In this document: positions 16,007 to 25,076 of the stretch, piece by piece
Layout: the number at the start of each line of letters is the position of its first letter
Position numbering within the stretch: position 1 is the first letter of the stretch
Origin: an uncultured Flavobacteriales bacterium
GTDB taxonomy: Bacteria > Bacteroidota > Bacteroidia > Flavobacteriales_D > Sanyastnellaceae
Direction: 5' to 3'
Assembly (NCBI GenBank): GCA_913051865.1
Contig: CAJXHE010000007.1
Coordinates: 1 to 40,975, forward strand
Length of the DNA stretch: 40,975 nucleotides
The notes under the pieces: model-generated
What the model was told of the DNA's origin: nothing
Databases searched by the model: none
What the model saw: only the letters and a program-made list of their open reading frames with translations
Program-made: the position numbers and the translations under genes

Positions 16007-18504
16007 TGTCATATAAACGCATCATCTTAATCGCCCTTGCAATCGTCACAATTGTTGTCGGCGGGTTAAGCCTTGCCGTATTGTTAAACGAAAACCACTG
16101 GAAATCTTCCGCTTTAGAAAAGGTAAATAACGAACTGTTAACTGAATTAAGTGTCCGAGATGTAGGGGTTTCTATTTGGCGAGAATTTCCAAAAGTAACA
16201 GTCGATTTATACGATGTGATCTTACTCGGATCGGCCAGTCACATTGGTGAAACTTCGGACACGCTTGTAAAAGCACAACGTTTGGGTGTCGCATTTTCTC
16301 TTTGGGATGTCTTATTTGGAGAGCCCGTGCTAGATGCGCTTATTATTGATGGGGCAATCTTACACTTGAAAGAACATCGCAACGGCACATGGAATACTGA
16401 TATTTTAGTGACCAAAAAGGAAGATGAAGGAGCGGAGGGCTTGGATATTTCTCAAATTATTCTTCGTGATATACAGGTCGTTGCATCTACAATAAAAGAA
16501 GACAGGTACGAATGTTTAATCCGTGATGCAATTGTTTCAGATGGAATGGTTGAGTCATCCTTTTCGGATTTTGTGATCGCAAAAGGCCAAGGCAGTGATC
16601 AGCTTTTGCCACTTGAAGGTTATGTCTCAACATCATATAAAATGGAGGAAGACGGAGCGTTTGAAGTAAAAATCAATGATGCCGTCATCAATGACCTGTC
16701 TTTTAAAGGAACAGCCCAGAGGTCCGCTGAAGGTGATGAGGCGTGGCGTATTAACATAGAAAGTGACAACATAGAGTTGGAAGACTTGAAATCCATTTGG
16801 GCTGAAAAAGAGGTGTTTGATGGGTGGGATTATAGTGGGGAAGCTTCGATATCGTTAAATGCAAATCCAAAAAAAGCAAATCTTGAATGGTCACTCAATG
16901 GCGGAAATTTCGCCATATCTCCTAAATTAACTGGGCTTGCATTAAACACCACGGGCAATATTGAATCGAGTGGTGTTTTTGATTATTCAATCGGTAAGTC
17001 ATCAGTCGGATTAAAAGTCACTCACATTCTTATCACATCAAATGGTATCGCAGTAAACGCAATGGCAGAATGCGTGGACTTGAAGAAATCACCGCTAAAA
17101 CTAAGTGGAGCTTTAAAGATCGATGCGCAGTCTTCCTACACAAGTTGGGTGCCACAACTTCAGACAGCCGAAATGTCTGTTTTGCCTAACAATGGTGAGA
17201 TTAAAATTGATGGCCGTTTAAAAATCTCTACATCTGGCAAGATTTACGATGTCTTTGCCGAGATTTCCTCTCAAAGTATAGAGGGAGAACTTAACGCTTC
17301 ACCCTATTTAATCAGAAACTTAGAAGCCGAAGTAAAAGATGAAAACCTTACCATACGGTCACTTGACTTTGATTGGAATGGCAATCGAGGGGGGGTGGAT
17401 GGCAAACTGTTGGGCGTAGAAAAATGGCGCAAAGGTGGCGCTTTAAAGGGAAACTTGAATCTCAAGGCTGAAAGCATCATTGTAGACGGGATTCTTGCAT
17501 GGTGGGGCAATTTCCAACACGACAACAAGGTGAATACCAAAGCAACATTGTTGCCATTCGGGTCTGATTTGGGAATTAAGCTTGCTGTAGACAGACTTTA
17601 CTGGGGCAACCTCGAGTGTCAGTCTTTGGCTTCTAGAATGGATCTCGGTGCGTCTCGACTGGCTATTCGAAACGCAAAAGGACAAGCGCTTCAGGGGCAT
17701 GCCAGAGTAGAGGGCGCGCTTACACCTGGTGGCAGTGGTTGGATTCTTGGGCTATCAGGCACAACAGATAATTTATCTCTCCCAGATTTATTCAAAACAT
17801 ACAACAATTTCGGGCAAACAACCTTGCGGTCTGATCATGTTCAGGGTGCGGTAAATGTGGCAGGAAATATTAATTTGGAGTGGGACTTAAATGGGAATTG
17901 GATCTCCGATGGACTCCTCTCAAATCTTGATGTTGAGATTAACCATGGGAGGCTGCGAAACTTTGAGGTCTTCGATGACGTTGCGGATTACTTAAAGGAA
18001 CACAGGTTAATTGCCCCACTGGTAGATCCTGAAGATCTACGTGGACGATTAAAGGACATCGCGTTCGCTCACATTGAAAGCGCTGTGATTGTTGTTTCTT
18101 CCTCAACAACGATACCTTATTTTAATATTCAATCATCGGCAATGAACGTCAGTCTTGAGGGTAAGCACACGTTTTCAGGACAAATCGACTATACCCTTGG
18201 GTTTGCGCTTAGAGACCTGAGAGATTCGAGACAGGTAGAGTTTGGAGAAATCGAAGATGACAATCTTGGAAGCATTTTCTTCCTTGCGATGGATGGCACA
18301 CTCGAAGAACCTATTTATAGCTATGACAGGGAGGCACATAAGTCGCACCGCAAAAAGTCGATTTCAACAGAACTAGATCGACTTCGAAATTCTATCAAAG
18401 GTTCTGACTCAGATCAAGATGATGATGCGCAGAAACGTGAAGGGAAATCTGGAAAAGAAAAGAAATCGAAGCGTTTAGATGATATAGAGGACGAAGATTT
18501 TTAA
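16006..18504 (+). CDS. AsmA-like outer-membrane-assembly / lipid-transport family protein
   Basis: An 832-residue protein anchored by one N-terminal transmembrane segment (IILIALAIVTIVVGGLSLAVLL), followed by a long periplasmic region. Near the start VGVSIWREFPKVTVDLYDVILLG matches the AsmA N-terminal pattern. The C-terminal third, with repeated amphipathic strands and GQIDYTLGFALRDL, resembles the AsmA C-terminal region. AsmA/TamB-type proteins are thought to bridge the periplasm and move phospholipids. The last 50 residues form a hydrophilic, highly charged tail (KSGKEKKSKRLDDIEDED). It shares a TAATG junction with the preceding lipoprotein. Confidence 0.85.
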   Translation: MSYKRIILIALAIVTIVVGGLSLAVLLNENHWKSSALEKVNNELLTELSVRDVGVSIWREFPKVTVDLYDVILLGSASHIGETSDTLVKAQRLGVAFSLWDVLFGEPVLDALIIDGAILHLKEHRNGTWNTDILVTKKEDEGAEGLDISQIILRDIQVVASTIKEDRYECLIRDAIVSDGMVESSFSDFVIAKGQGSDQLLPLEGYVSTSYKMEEDGAFEVKINDAVINDLSFKGTAQRSAEGDEAWRINIESDNIELEDLKSIWAEKEVFDGWDYSGEASISLNANPKKANLEWSLNGGNFAISPKLTGLALNTTGNIESSGVFDYSIGKSSVGLKVTHILITSNGIAVNAMAECVDLKKSPLKLSGALKIDAQSSYTSWVPQLQTAEMSVLPNNGEIKIDGRLKISTSGKIYDVFAEISSQSIEGELNASPYLIRNLEAEVKDENLTIRSLDFDWNGNRGGVDGKLLGVEKWRKGGALKGNLNLKAESIIVDGILAWWGNFQHDNKVNTKATLLPFGSDLGIKLAVDRLYWGNLECQSLASRMDLGASRLAIRNAKGQALQGHARVEGALTPGGSGWILGLSGTTDNLSLPDLFKTYNNFGQTTLRSDHVQGAVNVAGNINLEWDLNGNWISDGLLSNLDVEINHGRLRNFEVFDDVADYLKEHRLIAPLVDPEDLRGRLKDIAFAHIESAVIVVSSSTTIPYFNIQSSAMNVSLEGKHTFSGQIDYTLGFALRDLRDSRQVEFGEIEDDNLGSIFFLAMDGTLEEPIYSYDREAHKSHRKKSISTELDRLRNSIKGSDSDQDDDAQKREGKSGKEKKSKRLDDIEDEDF

Positions 18505-18522
18505 ATATTTTAATGGGAGGTG

Positions 18523-18530
18523 TATCTTTG
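18523..18530 (+). promoter_or_regulatory. Predicted -7 element upstream of the 188-residue hypothetical and rsmI
   Basis: TATCTTTG is a perfect TAnnTTTG, 24 nt before the ATG at 18555 and 8 nt before the ATG of a 7-codon upstream frame at 18539. It would start a separate hypothetical-rsmI transcript with a short leader. Confidence 0.55.
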
Positions 18531-18538
18531 GCAAGCAA

Positions 18539-18562
18539 ATGACTGAAAATAAAAATGGGTGA
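18539..18562 (+). other. Candidate 7-codon upstream open reading frame
   Basis: ATG 18539 opens a frame MTENKNG whose TGA stop (18560-18562) overlaps the start of the main gene in the arrangement ATGGGTGA. It lies just after a predicted transcription start. It could couple or limit translation of the downstream gene, or be chance. Confidence 0.3.
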
Positions 18563-19121
18563 CGACAAGCATATACCTCTGGAAAATTTAGCGGCCCAAA
18601 TTGAACAGGGCGTTAGAGATATGCAGTCTGGCAACATGTCAAAAGAAGGCATGGAGCGGCTTCAAATTAAATCAAGAGATTTACATGAGCGGCTCACCAT
18701 CTTGCGTTTTAAGGCATTCGAAGCGATGGTGAAAGTGGATGAAGATGTGCGCTTTGACAAAGAGGATGAATCCCAAACCAATCTTATCGATTCCATTGCA
18801 GAAGTTACTGCGATTGAAATGCCCCCGAAATCTAAGAAAAAGATGGGCAAAAAAAGTCTTGCAGAAAGTTTACAATCTCACCCGCTTTCTTCAATTGGAG
18901 AAGGATTGACAATCCTAGATAGAGCGAATTTCACATCGACTCTTTTTTCAAATGACACCAAAAATTTTAATGATATGCTCGACTCAGTTGATGCATGTCG
19001 CCATTTTGAAGCTGCCTGGGATGTCTTTCACAAAAGCATAAATACCATGGGGACGAAGCCCGAAATTGAGTCTGCGATTGAAGGATTTAAAATGAGAATT
19101 ACACGGAGATTTCAATCATGA
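18555..19121 (+). CDS. Conserved hypothetical, N-terminal helical, before rsmI
   Basis: A 188-residue cytoplasmic protein with no signal peptide or transmembrane segment. The first 75 residues are strongly helical and charged (LENLAAQIEQGVRDMQ, MERLQIKSRDLHERLTILRFKAFEAM) and could form a coiled coil. A basic linker (PPKSKKKMGKKS) joins a C-terminal region with LTILDRANFTSTLFSNDTKNFNDMLDSVDACRHFEAAWDVF. That pattern resembles an unnamed C-terminal domain of Bacteroidota proteins I recall. Function is not known. Its stop overlaps the rsmI start by 4 bp (ATGA), implying coupled translation. Confidence 0.75.
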   Translation: MGDDKHIPLENLAAQIEQGVRDMQSGNMSKEGMERLQIKSRDLHERLTILRFKAFEAMVKVDEDVRFDKEDESQTNLIDSIAEVTAIEMPPKSKKKMGKKSLAESLQSHPLSSIGEGLTILDRANFTSTLFSNDTKNFNDMLDSVDACRHFEAAWDVFHKSINTMGTKPEIESAIEGFKMRITRRFQS

Positions 19122-19792
19122 ATTTAGGACGTTTAGACATTGTTCCTACACCGATAGGGAATTTAAAGGACATCACAGAAAGGGCCCTAGAGGTTCTCAC
19201 GTCTGCCGATTTAATCCTCGCTGAGGATACACGTACGACGGGCAAACTGCTTCATTATTATTCAATAGACAGACCGCTTCGCGCGTTCCACCTTCACAAT
19301 GAACACCGAGCTGTAGATGCTATTGTAGAACAAATAAGGTCTGGGTTGAACTATGCATTGTGTTCAGATGCGGGAACACCTGCCATTTCTGACCCCGGAT
19401 TCTTACTTGTTAGAGCGTGCGTGGAAGCCGGGATAGACGTCAGTTGTTTGCCCGGTGCCACTGCTTTTGTTCCAGCCCTTGTCGTGTCTGGTCTTCCATG
19501 TGACAGGTTCGTATTCGAAGGGTTTTTGCCTCACAAAAAGGGGCGCCAAAAACGACTCCAAGCGCTCCTAGAAGAGGAGCGTACGGTTGTGTTATACGAA
19601 AGCCCCCACAGAATAATAAAACTCCTAAATGAACTCGTGAAATACGAAAGTTCTGAACGCAAAATTGCGCTTTGTAGAGAACTCTCAAAACTTCACGAAG
19701 AAATATTTAGAGGAACTGTGGCGGAGGCGATTTTGCATTTTGACGAAAAGGCACCTCGGGGAGAATTTGTTGTCGTTCTAGCTGGAGTCTAA
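19118..19792 (+). CDS. rsmI: 16S rRNA (cytidine1402-2'-O)-methyltransferase RsmI
   Basis: A 224-residue tetrapyrrole-methylase-fold enzyme that 2'-O-methylates C1402 of 16S rRNA in the decoding centre. Signatures are IVPTPIGNLKDITERALEVL, LILAEDTRTTGKLL, ALCSDAGTPAISDPG, LPGATAFVPALVVSGLP, FVFEGFLPHKKGRQKRL and VVLYESPHRI. It is shorter than E. coli RsmI (about 286), ending just after the APRGEFVVVLAG segment and lacking the C-terminal extension, as in many Bacteroidota. It converges on radA with 14 bp between stops. Confidence 0.95.
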   Translation: MNLGRLDIVPTPIGNLKDITERALEVLTSADLILAEDTRTTGKLLHYYSIDRPLRAFHLHNEHRAVDAIVEQIRSGLNYALCSDAGTPAISDPGFLLVRACVEAGIDVSCLPGATAFVPALVVSGLPCDRFVFEGFLPHKKGRQKRLQALLEEERTVVLYESPHRIIKLLNELVKYESSERKIALCRELSKLHEEIFRGTVAEAILHFDEKAPRGEFVVVLAGV

Positions 19793-19806
19793 AGAATCTA
19801 GAGGAT

Positions 19807-21183
19807 CTAGAAAATCACACGCTGTATTTCTGAAACGCGTTTGATGGGTACGAGTGTTAACCCTTTTGGCGTAGGAGGTCTTTTTCCATGACCGCTTACG
19901 AGCATCCGTTTCATTCCCAATCGTGATGCTTCTGACATCCTTTCATCAAGTCTCGCCACAGGTCTTATCTCTCCGCTTAACCCTACTTCTCCTGCAAAAC
20001 AAGTGTCACGGTCAAGAGGAAGGTCTAAGCTAGAGGACAATATCGCTGCGACAACAGCAAGGTCATTTGCAGGGTCGCTTATTTTAAGGCCTCCTGCAAG
20101 ATTCAGGAAGACATCAAAAGCGCCAAGTTTAAAACCACATCTCTTTTCAAGTACCGCGAGCAGCATGTTTAACCTGCGAAGGTCAAACCCTGTTCCTGAG
20201 CGCTGAGGGGTCCCGTAAACTGCTGTACTGACAAGCGCTTGAATCTCAACCAACAGAGGTCGTGCGCCCTCCAATGCAACTGAGATCGCCGAGCCACTTG
20301 ACGCTTCGCCAGCTTCACCTAAAAGCACTTCGCTGGGATTCTCTACGGCTTTCAACCCATCCCCCATCATCTCATAGATCCCGAGCTCAGAAGTCGTCCC
20401 AAATCTGTTTTTTGCAGCTCTCAACATGCGATATGCGTGATTGCGATCACCTTCAAATTGAAGCACAACATCCACCATGTGCTCAAGTACTTTGGGCCCA
20501 GCAAGAGATCCCTCTTTCGTAATGTGGCCTACCAGAAATACAGGTAGCGCAAAAGACTTTGCATGGGATGTAATGGCGGCCACTGATTCTCTAATTTGAG
20601 ATACAGAACCGGGGGCACCATCTACCTCCGGCTGGTCTAAAGTTTGGACTGAATCAATGACCAAAAGTGAAAATTCATCTTCTTGCAACGCATTTAAGAC
20701 CATCGGCACCCTTGTCTCTGGAAGCACCATTAGGGATTTTGGAACCGCACCTATACGCAAAGCTCTCATCCTCACCTGTTCTGGACTTTCTTCGCCGCTG
20801 ACGTATAAAACCTTGGCCCCAGTAGTGCTGACCATCATGGCCATCTGAAGCATCAATGTCGACTTTCCTATCCCTGGCTCACCTCCTAAAAGAATTAATG
20901 ATCCTGGCACAACACCTCCACCCAAAACCCGGTCTAATTCGCCTTCACCTGATGGAAGCCGGACAATGTTTTCGATCGTAACCTCTGCCAGAGGTCTCGC
21001 TTTTTGAGTAAGAACTCCACCCTGAGGAGAAGTTGTAGAATATCTATGCGCGCGTTTTCCCGAATCTGTAATTGTTTCTTCCTTGAGGGAGTTCCATGCT
21101 TTGCATCCTGGACATTTTCCCACCCACTGAGCAGTAGACGTTCCGCATTCGGAACAGACATAACGGGTACGTGCTTTTGCCAA
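19807..21183 (-). CDS. radA: DNA repair protein RadA (Sms)
   Basis: A 458-residue branch-migration helicase acting in recombinational repair. Domains in order: an N-terminal zinc finger (CSECG ... CPGC), a RecA-like ATPase with Walker A GGEPGIGKSTL, the RadA-specific KNRFG motif (AAKNRFGTTSELGIYEM), and a C-terminal Lon-like domain (LAGGLKISDPANDLAVVAAI, GEVGLSGEIRPV). The only start giving the standard MAKARTRYVCSECG N-terminus is TTG 21183. It lies 16 bp downstream of the large T9SS gene, so it may be read through from it. Confidence 0.96.
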   Translation of the reverse strand: MAKARTRYVCSECGTSTAQWVGKCPGCKAWNSLKEETITDSGKRAHRYSTTSPQGGVLTQKARPLAEVTIENIVRLPSGEGELDRVLGGGVVPGSLILLGGEPGIGKSTLMLQMAMMVSTTGAKVLYVSGEESPEQVRMRALRIGAVPKSLMVLPETRVPMVLNALQEDEFSLLVIDSVQTLDQPEVDGAPGSVSQIRESVAAITSHAKSFALPVFLVGHITKEGSLAGPKVLEHMVDVVLQFEGDRNHAYRMLRAAKNRFGTTSELGIYEMMGDGLKAVENPSEVLLGEAGEASSGSAISVALEGARPLLVEIQALVSTAVYGTPQRSGTGFDLRRLNMLLAVLEKRCGFKLGAFDVFLNLAGGLKISDPANDLAVVAAILSSSLDLPLDRDTCFAGEVGLSGEIRPVARLDERMSEASRLGMKRMLVSGHGKRPPTPKGLTLVPIKRVSEIQRVIF

Positions 21184-21199
21184 ATCGGAGTGTATTACG

Positions 21200-24100
21200 C
21201 TACCTAAAAATAGAGACGGTACCCTGATGGGTTAAGCCATTTGGCAAAAGTATCGTATACCAGTAAGTGCCATCCGCTGAATCGTCACCGTACCATGCAT
21301 TGGTGTTTTTGTAATTGTCATTTGTATAGACAAGCCCTCCCCATCTGTCAAAAATCCGAACCATTACATTGTCATAATTTTCGAGGTCCAAAATCTGAAA
21401 GCTTGGATTCATGGTGTCGGCATTCCTCGGTGTGAAAACGTTGGGAATCGTGATGGCACAGACATCCACTTCGACCTCCAACTCCCACTGGAGTCCACCA
21501 GGCGCACAAGGGTTTGCGAGCGAACCCTGGAGCGTTAATACCTGCCCCCAACAGTCATCTGGAAACTGCCAGCTCGTCAGGGTTTCTGACTCATCATTCC
21601 CAAAGAAAATATATTCTCCATCGCATACTGTTGACCATGAGATATCACTATATGGAGGTCCTGGCTGAAATGCATTCAAATCGAAATCATATGGAATCTC
21701 TGGACACATCGTGATAACATCATCAAGCTGATCAGCAGGAACGCCATTCATGTCAGGATTAATTGTCGGCGCTTGTCCGACAAATAAAAACACGCAGTGC
21801 TCTGTGACACCACATCCATAAGGGTCTGCTATTTCAACACAAATGTCATTGCCATTGTATTGCCAAACCGGGTCTCCATTGTCATCAAAAAGGAGGTTCC
21901 CATTTGCGTCAGTGGCTTGAAGGGCCTCATCTATGGTCCAAGTTAAACCAGTCGATCCATCAGGCCACGTCGCAGTATATTGATCGTTTGGAAGGGTTAA
22001 TTCAATAAAAGTATCCCCATCTAAATCAATACCTTCTCCGTCACAATCGGCAATGACGCCACCAGCTTCTGCGGCAAAAACATTGTCAATTTGACTTACA
22101 ATATCTACGAAGCCACAATCTGTATCGCCTTCCGGAAAACACTCATTTGTCACAGTCACACAGTATGATCCTGTTGCATTTATAACCAATTCATCATCTC
22201 CATTTACTTCTGAGCCATTCCAAGTCCAATCATAATCCTGGTTTGCATTCTCATCTCCTTCGACGGGGTCTATTGTAATTGAATCGTTTTCATCACACAA
22301 GAACATGCTGTCAATCAGTGGAGAAAATTGGGCTGTGACCTCGACCTGTGCCTCATCTGACCCGCAACCATTTTCAATGACAACGACAATCGTTGCTTCT
22401 GTGTATTCGTCGTAAACGTATTCATTATTTAGAATATGGTCAGTGCCTGGGTATGGCCAGTTTATTGTCGCCGCTCCCCCTGCGTCTGTCGTGTCTGCAA
22501 ATAAATCCAGCCCTTCGCCTTCACACAAGAAAACGTCTGTTTCATTTAAGGTAATGGTGGGCGGAAGTGTCACCTCCACATCATAGCAATATGGGATGTT
22601 ACAATTCTCTTCATAGAAACAAAGCTCATACATCCCATACTCCGTGGGAGCCCAAAGGGTATTGTACTGGTCCTCATTCTCAAACCAAGAGGTACCGGGT
22701 CCGCTTACCTCCTCCCAGACCCCAAAGGCTGGCTGTGTCTCACATTGTGCATTTTCAGAGTAAATAATTCCTGATACTAGGTCGTTTATTTCCGTCAGGT
22801 TTTGGTTGGCGCTACAGTTATAAACTTGGACTTGGTTGTTTATGTCTCCACTGGGATTATCGGAGATATATTCCACCTCAATAAAGTCTCCAAAAGTAAT
22901 TGGATATGAATAATTAGCGAAGTTGTTATCAGATTCCGTTACAGTGAATATCCCCACTTCATCTCCATTTACGGACAAAATAATAAAACTGCCCAGCCAC
23001 CCCAAATTATTTGATGTAATCAGTTTTAAATTCAAATTTCCCTCCAGAGCACTTGAAAGCCCGCCGTCAAACTCAACTGTGTCCAGCTCTGAACACATCG
23101 TCGGAACCGTGACGTCTGGAATCGTAGAGTCCACTCCGTTCACCTCGAAAACGCGTTGTCCGAAACATCCGCCCGCATCTTCGACTAAAAGGCGATACAT
23201 CCCCGGCGCAAGCCATGCCTCGTCACCATTAGGCCCCACTTCATAAACCTCACCCCCAAGCCCATTCCAATCAGCCTCCCACTGATAACTCACGTATATC
23301 TCATCCAGATCAAGGACAGACACATAGGCTGTGTCGTCGGAACAAATAACCAACTCATTTGGTGCAGGTTCAATACTGGGCAAATAATAAGGCGTTTGAT
23401 CTATTTCAAAAGTCTGCGACACTGAACATCCAACGTCAAGGTTACCTGTTACGACAATAAGTCCGCCAAAAGGAATGGTTGCCACGGCGCCGTCTGTAAA
23501 TTGACTGCTTAGGTTCCATGAAAAACTGTCAAAATCACCCAATGCTGTAATTTCTGTCGCCGATCCTGCACAAATCGATAAATTTCCTGAAATGCTCAAT
23601 TCTGGCAACGTCACGTCGAGGACTTCGATAACCGTCGTTATCGTCGTTATCGATGCGGGTGTCCCGTCATCTGTGGCAGTAATGTCTATTGTACTAATGC
23701 CAGGTACGTTCCCTTGAAAAATACCATTCAAATTGGCTGTTTCTCCACTAGTTATCGTTAGGTCAAGAATGTCGTTTCCAGGAGTAAGGTTTGGGGTAAC
23801 ATCAAGCGTCACAGACTGGCCTGGTTCAGGTCCGAGAAAATTAATTCCGAGATCAAAGGTTTGGCCCAAACAAATGGTAATTGTATCGCATCCCACATTT
23901 TCCGTCGGAACTGGCGGAAGATTCGTACTGGAAACAGCTGTATTGATATTAAAGAATTTAAAATCCAGCCAATTGATTCCGTCCTCAAATCCGTCTCCAA
24001 TACCATATGGGCCATTGTATGTATCGTCTAAAAGATTGAATCGTCCAAATTGAACGTGTGGTCCGGCAGCACCTGTAGAAGCTTGGTCGGCTCCCGTAAC

Positions 24101-24949
24101 ACCTGGAGTATCTCCACAACAACCACCACTTCCACCTATATCTCCATGCGCCCAGTTCATGTCAAGATAACACACCTGCGCATTGTTCCCATCACCAATG
24201 AGACCGTCGTTAGGCGTGATAATGATTTGGTAACTGTTTGTCAGATCGTTGTGGTTGTTGTAATAGCCGACTTCCACATAATTGACATATACGGCATCTT
24301 GCGTGACTTTATACTTGATTTCACCCACAGAACGGTTGTCCGTATCCTGCCAGTATCCTGCAATTTGATTGTACTCTGCTTCGGGAAACTTTGTCGGTGT
24401 CCAGTCTATTACATCGCCCCCAAATGAAATCATTCCTTTTGAGTTGACGTAAAACTCTGTATATGTATTGCCATAGAGATCAAAGGTCCATCCCGGAAAA
24501 GAAATGGGAGCTGATGCACAATCAACATCCCATCCAGCGCCTCCTTGAGTCTCCCATTGCTCCTCATTTGGTTGCAATCCACCAAGGCCTGGAGGAGGGA
24601 CCAGTGTTGTATATGAGTCGTCTGGTTCAACCCAGCAATTGCAATCACTTTGAAGCACTTTCGCTTGTCGACTTATTTTTCTTTTCTCACGATCGTCTGA
24701 AAACGACGCCTTAAAGCTGACCAAAGTCTCAAGATATGCGTTCTCGTCAAAGCCTTCCCAAGCCCTAACAATCTTCCATTCTTCTCTGTTCATTTTGAGA
24801 ACTGCGTGGTCGAAACCACCGTAGGAATCAAAGATTTTTTGAGCTGTAATATTCTCTGAAAAATCTACTTCGTTCTGCGCAATGAAGCTTGTAGAGCAGA
24901 TTAAGAGCAGTGAGCTTAAAATAAAGGTGTATTGTAGGAATCGAATCAT
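21200..24949 (-). CDS. Giant T9SS type B surface protein with nidogen-like domain
   Basis: A 1249-residue exoprotein when started at ATG 24949 (MIRFLQYTFILSSLLLICSTSFIAQ, a clear signal peptide); the frame also allows TTG 24970. Residues about 150-335 look like a nidogen (NIDO) domain: FYVNSKGMISFGG, FPEAEYNQIAGYWQDTDNRSVGEIKY, VYVNYVEVGYYNNHNDLTNSYQIIIT and a WLDFKFFNI end. Many immunoglobulin/PKD-like modules with paired cysteines follow. The last 85 residues (ITIPNVFTPRNADTMNP ... VRIFDRWGGLVYTND ... TYWYTILLPNG) are the gliding-motility-associated T9SS type B domain, usually kept on the cell surface. Probable adhesin; the ligand is unknown. Confidence 0.88.
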   Translation of the reverse strand: MIRFLQYTFILSSLLLICSTSFIAQNEVDFSENITAQKIFDSYGGFDHAVLKMNREEWKIVRAWEGFDENAYLETLVSFKASFSDDREKRKISRQAKVLQSDCNCWVEPDDSYTTLVPPPGLGGLQPNEEQWETQGGAGWDVDCASAPISFPGWTFDLYGNTYTEFYVNSKGMISFGGDVIDWTPTKFPEAEYNQIAGYWQDTDNRSVGEIKYKVTQDAVYVNYVEVGYYNNHNDLTNSYQIIITPNDGLIGDGNNAQVCYLDMNWAHGDIGGSGGCCGDTPGVTGADQASTGAAGPHVQFGRFNLLDDTYNGPYGIGDGFEDGINWLDFKFFNINTAVSSTNLPPVPTENVGCDTITICLGQTFDLGINFLGPEPGQSVTLDVTPNLTPGNDILDLTITSGETANLNGIFQGNVPGISTIDITATDDGTPASITTITTVIEVLDVTLPELSISGNLSICAGSATEITALGDFDSFSWNLSSQFTDGAVATIPFGGLIVVTGNLDVGCSVSQTFEIDQTPYYLPSIEPAPNELVICSDDTAYVSVLDLDEIYVSYQWEADWNGLGGEVYEVGPNGDEAWLAPGMYRLLVEDAGGCFGQRVFEVNGVDSTIPDVTVPTMCSELDTVEFDGGLSSALEGNLNLKLITSNNLGWLGSFIILSVNGDEVGIFTVTESDNNFANYSYPITFGDFIEVEYISDNPSGDINNQVQVYNCSANQNLTEINDLVSGIIYSENAQCETQPAFGVWEEVSGPGTSWFENEDQYNTLWAPTEYGMYELCFYEENCNIPYCYDVEVTLPPTITLNETDVFLCEGEGLDLFADTTDAGGAATINWPYPGTDHILNNEYVYDEYTEATIVVVIENGCGSDEAQVEVTAQFSPLIDSMFLCDENDSITIDPVEGDENANQDYDWTWNGSEVNGDDELVINATGSYCVTVTNECFPEGDTDCGFVDIVSQIDNVFAAEAGGVIADCDGEGIDLDGDTFIELTLPNDQYTATWPDGSTGLTWTIDEALQATDANGNLLFDDNGDPVWQYNGNDICVEIADPYGCGVTEHCVFLFVGQAPTINPDMNGVPADQLDDVITMCPEIPYDFDLNAFQPGPPYSDISWSTVCDGEYIFFGNDESETLTSWQFPDDCWGQVLTLQGSLANPCAPGGLQWELEVEVDVCAITIPNVFTPRNADTMNPSFQILDLENYDNVMVRIFDRWGGLVYTNDNYKNTNAWYGDDSADGTYWYTILLPNGLTHQGTVSIFR

Positions 24950-25034
24950 TGTAAAAAGGACGTTTTGCAAGGGTAAATATACAACGTGTAGGCACGGTAA
25001 AAAACAAATTAGTGGAACGTGCGGATTAACGGCT

Positions 25035-25042
25035 TATTTTTG
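25035..25042 (+). promoter_or_regulatory. Predicted -7 element of lepA
   Basis: TATTTTTG fits TAnnTTTG, 34 nt before ATG 25077, giving a leader of about 30 nt. A clear -33 TTG at normal spacing is not seen. The 127-bp divergent spacer (24950-25076) must also hold the promoter of the T9SS type B gene, which I could not place. Confidence 0.45.
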
Positions 25043-25076
25043 CAGCTCTGTGAGGAATTTCAGCTACGATTAAACA

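Noticed and set aside
19795-19815. TCTAGA-GGA-TCTAGA between the rsmI and radA stops as a terminator
   Set aside because: TCTAGA is itself palindromic, the stem is only 6 AT-rich base pairs with a 3-nt loop, and no T-run follows on either strand.
21184-21199. A different ATG start for radA
   Set aside because: No in-frame ATG exists near the conserved N-terminus; TTG 21183 gives the standard MAKARTRYVCSECG start directly before the zinc finger.
24950-25034. TATATTTA on the minus strand as the promoter of the T9SS type B gene
   Set aside because: It lacks the final G of TAnnTTTG and its nearest TTTG is 23 nt upstream; the fit is too weak to list as a feature.
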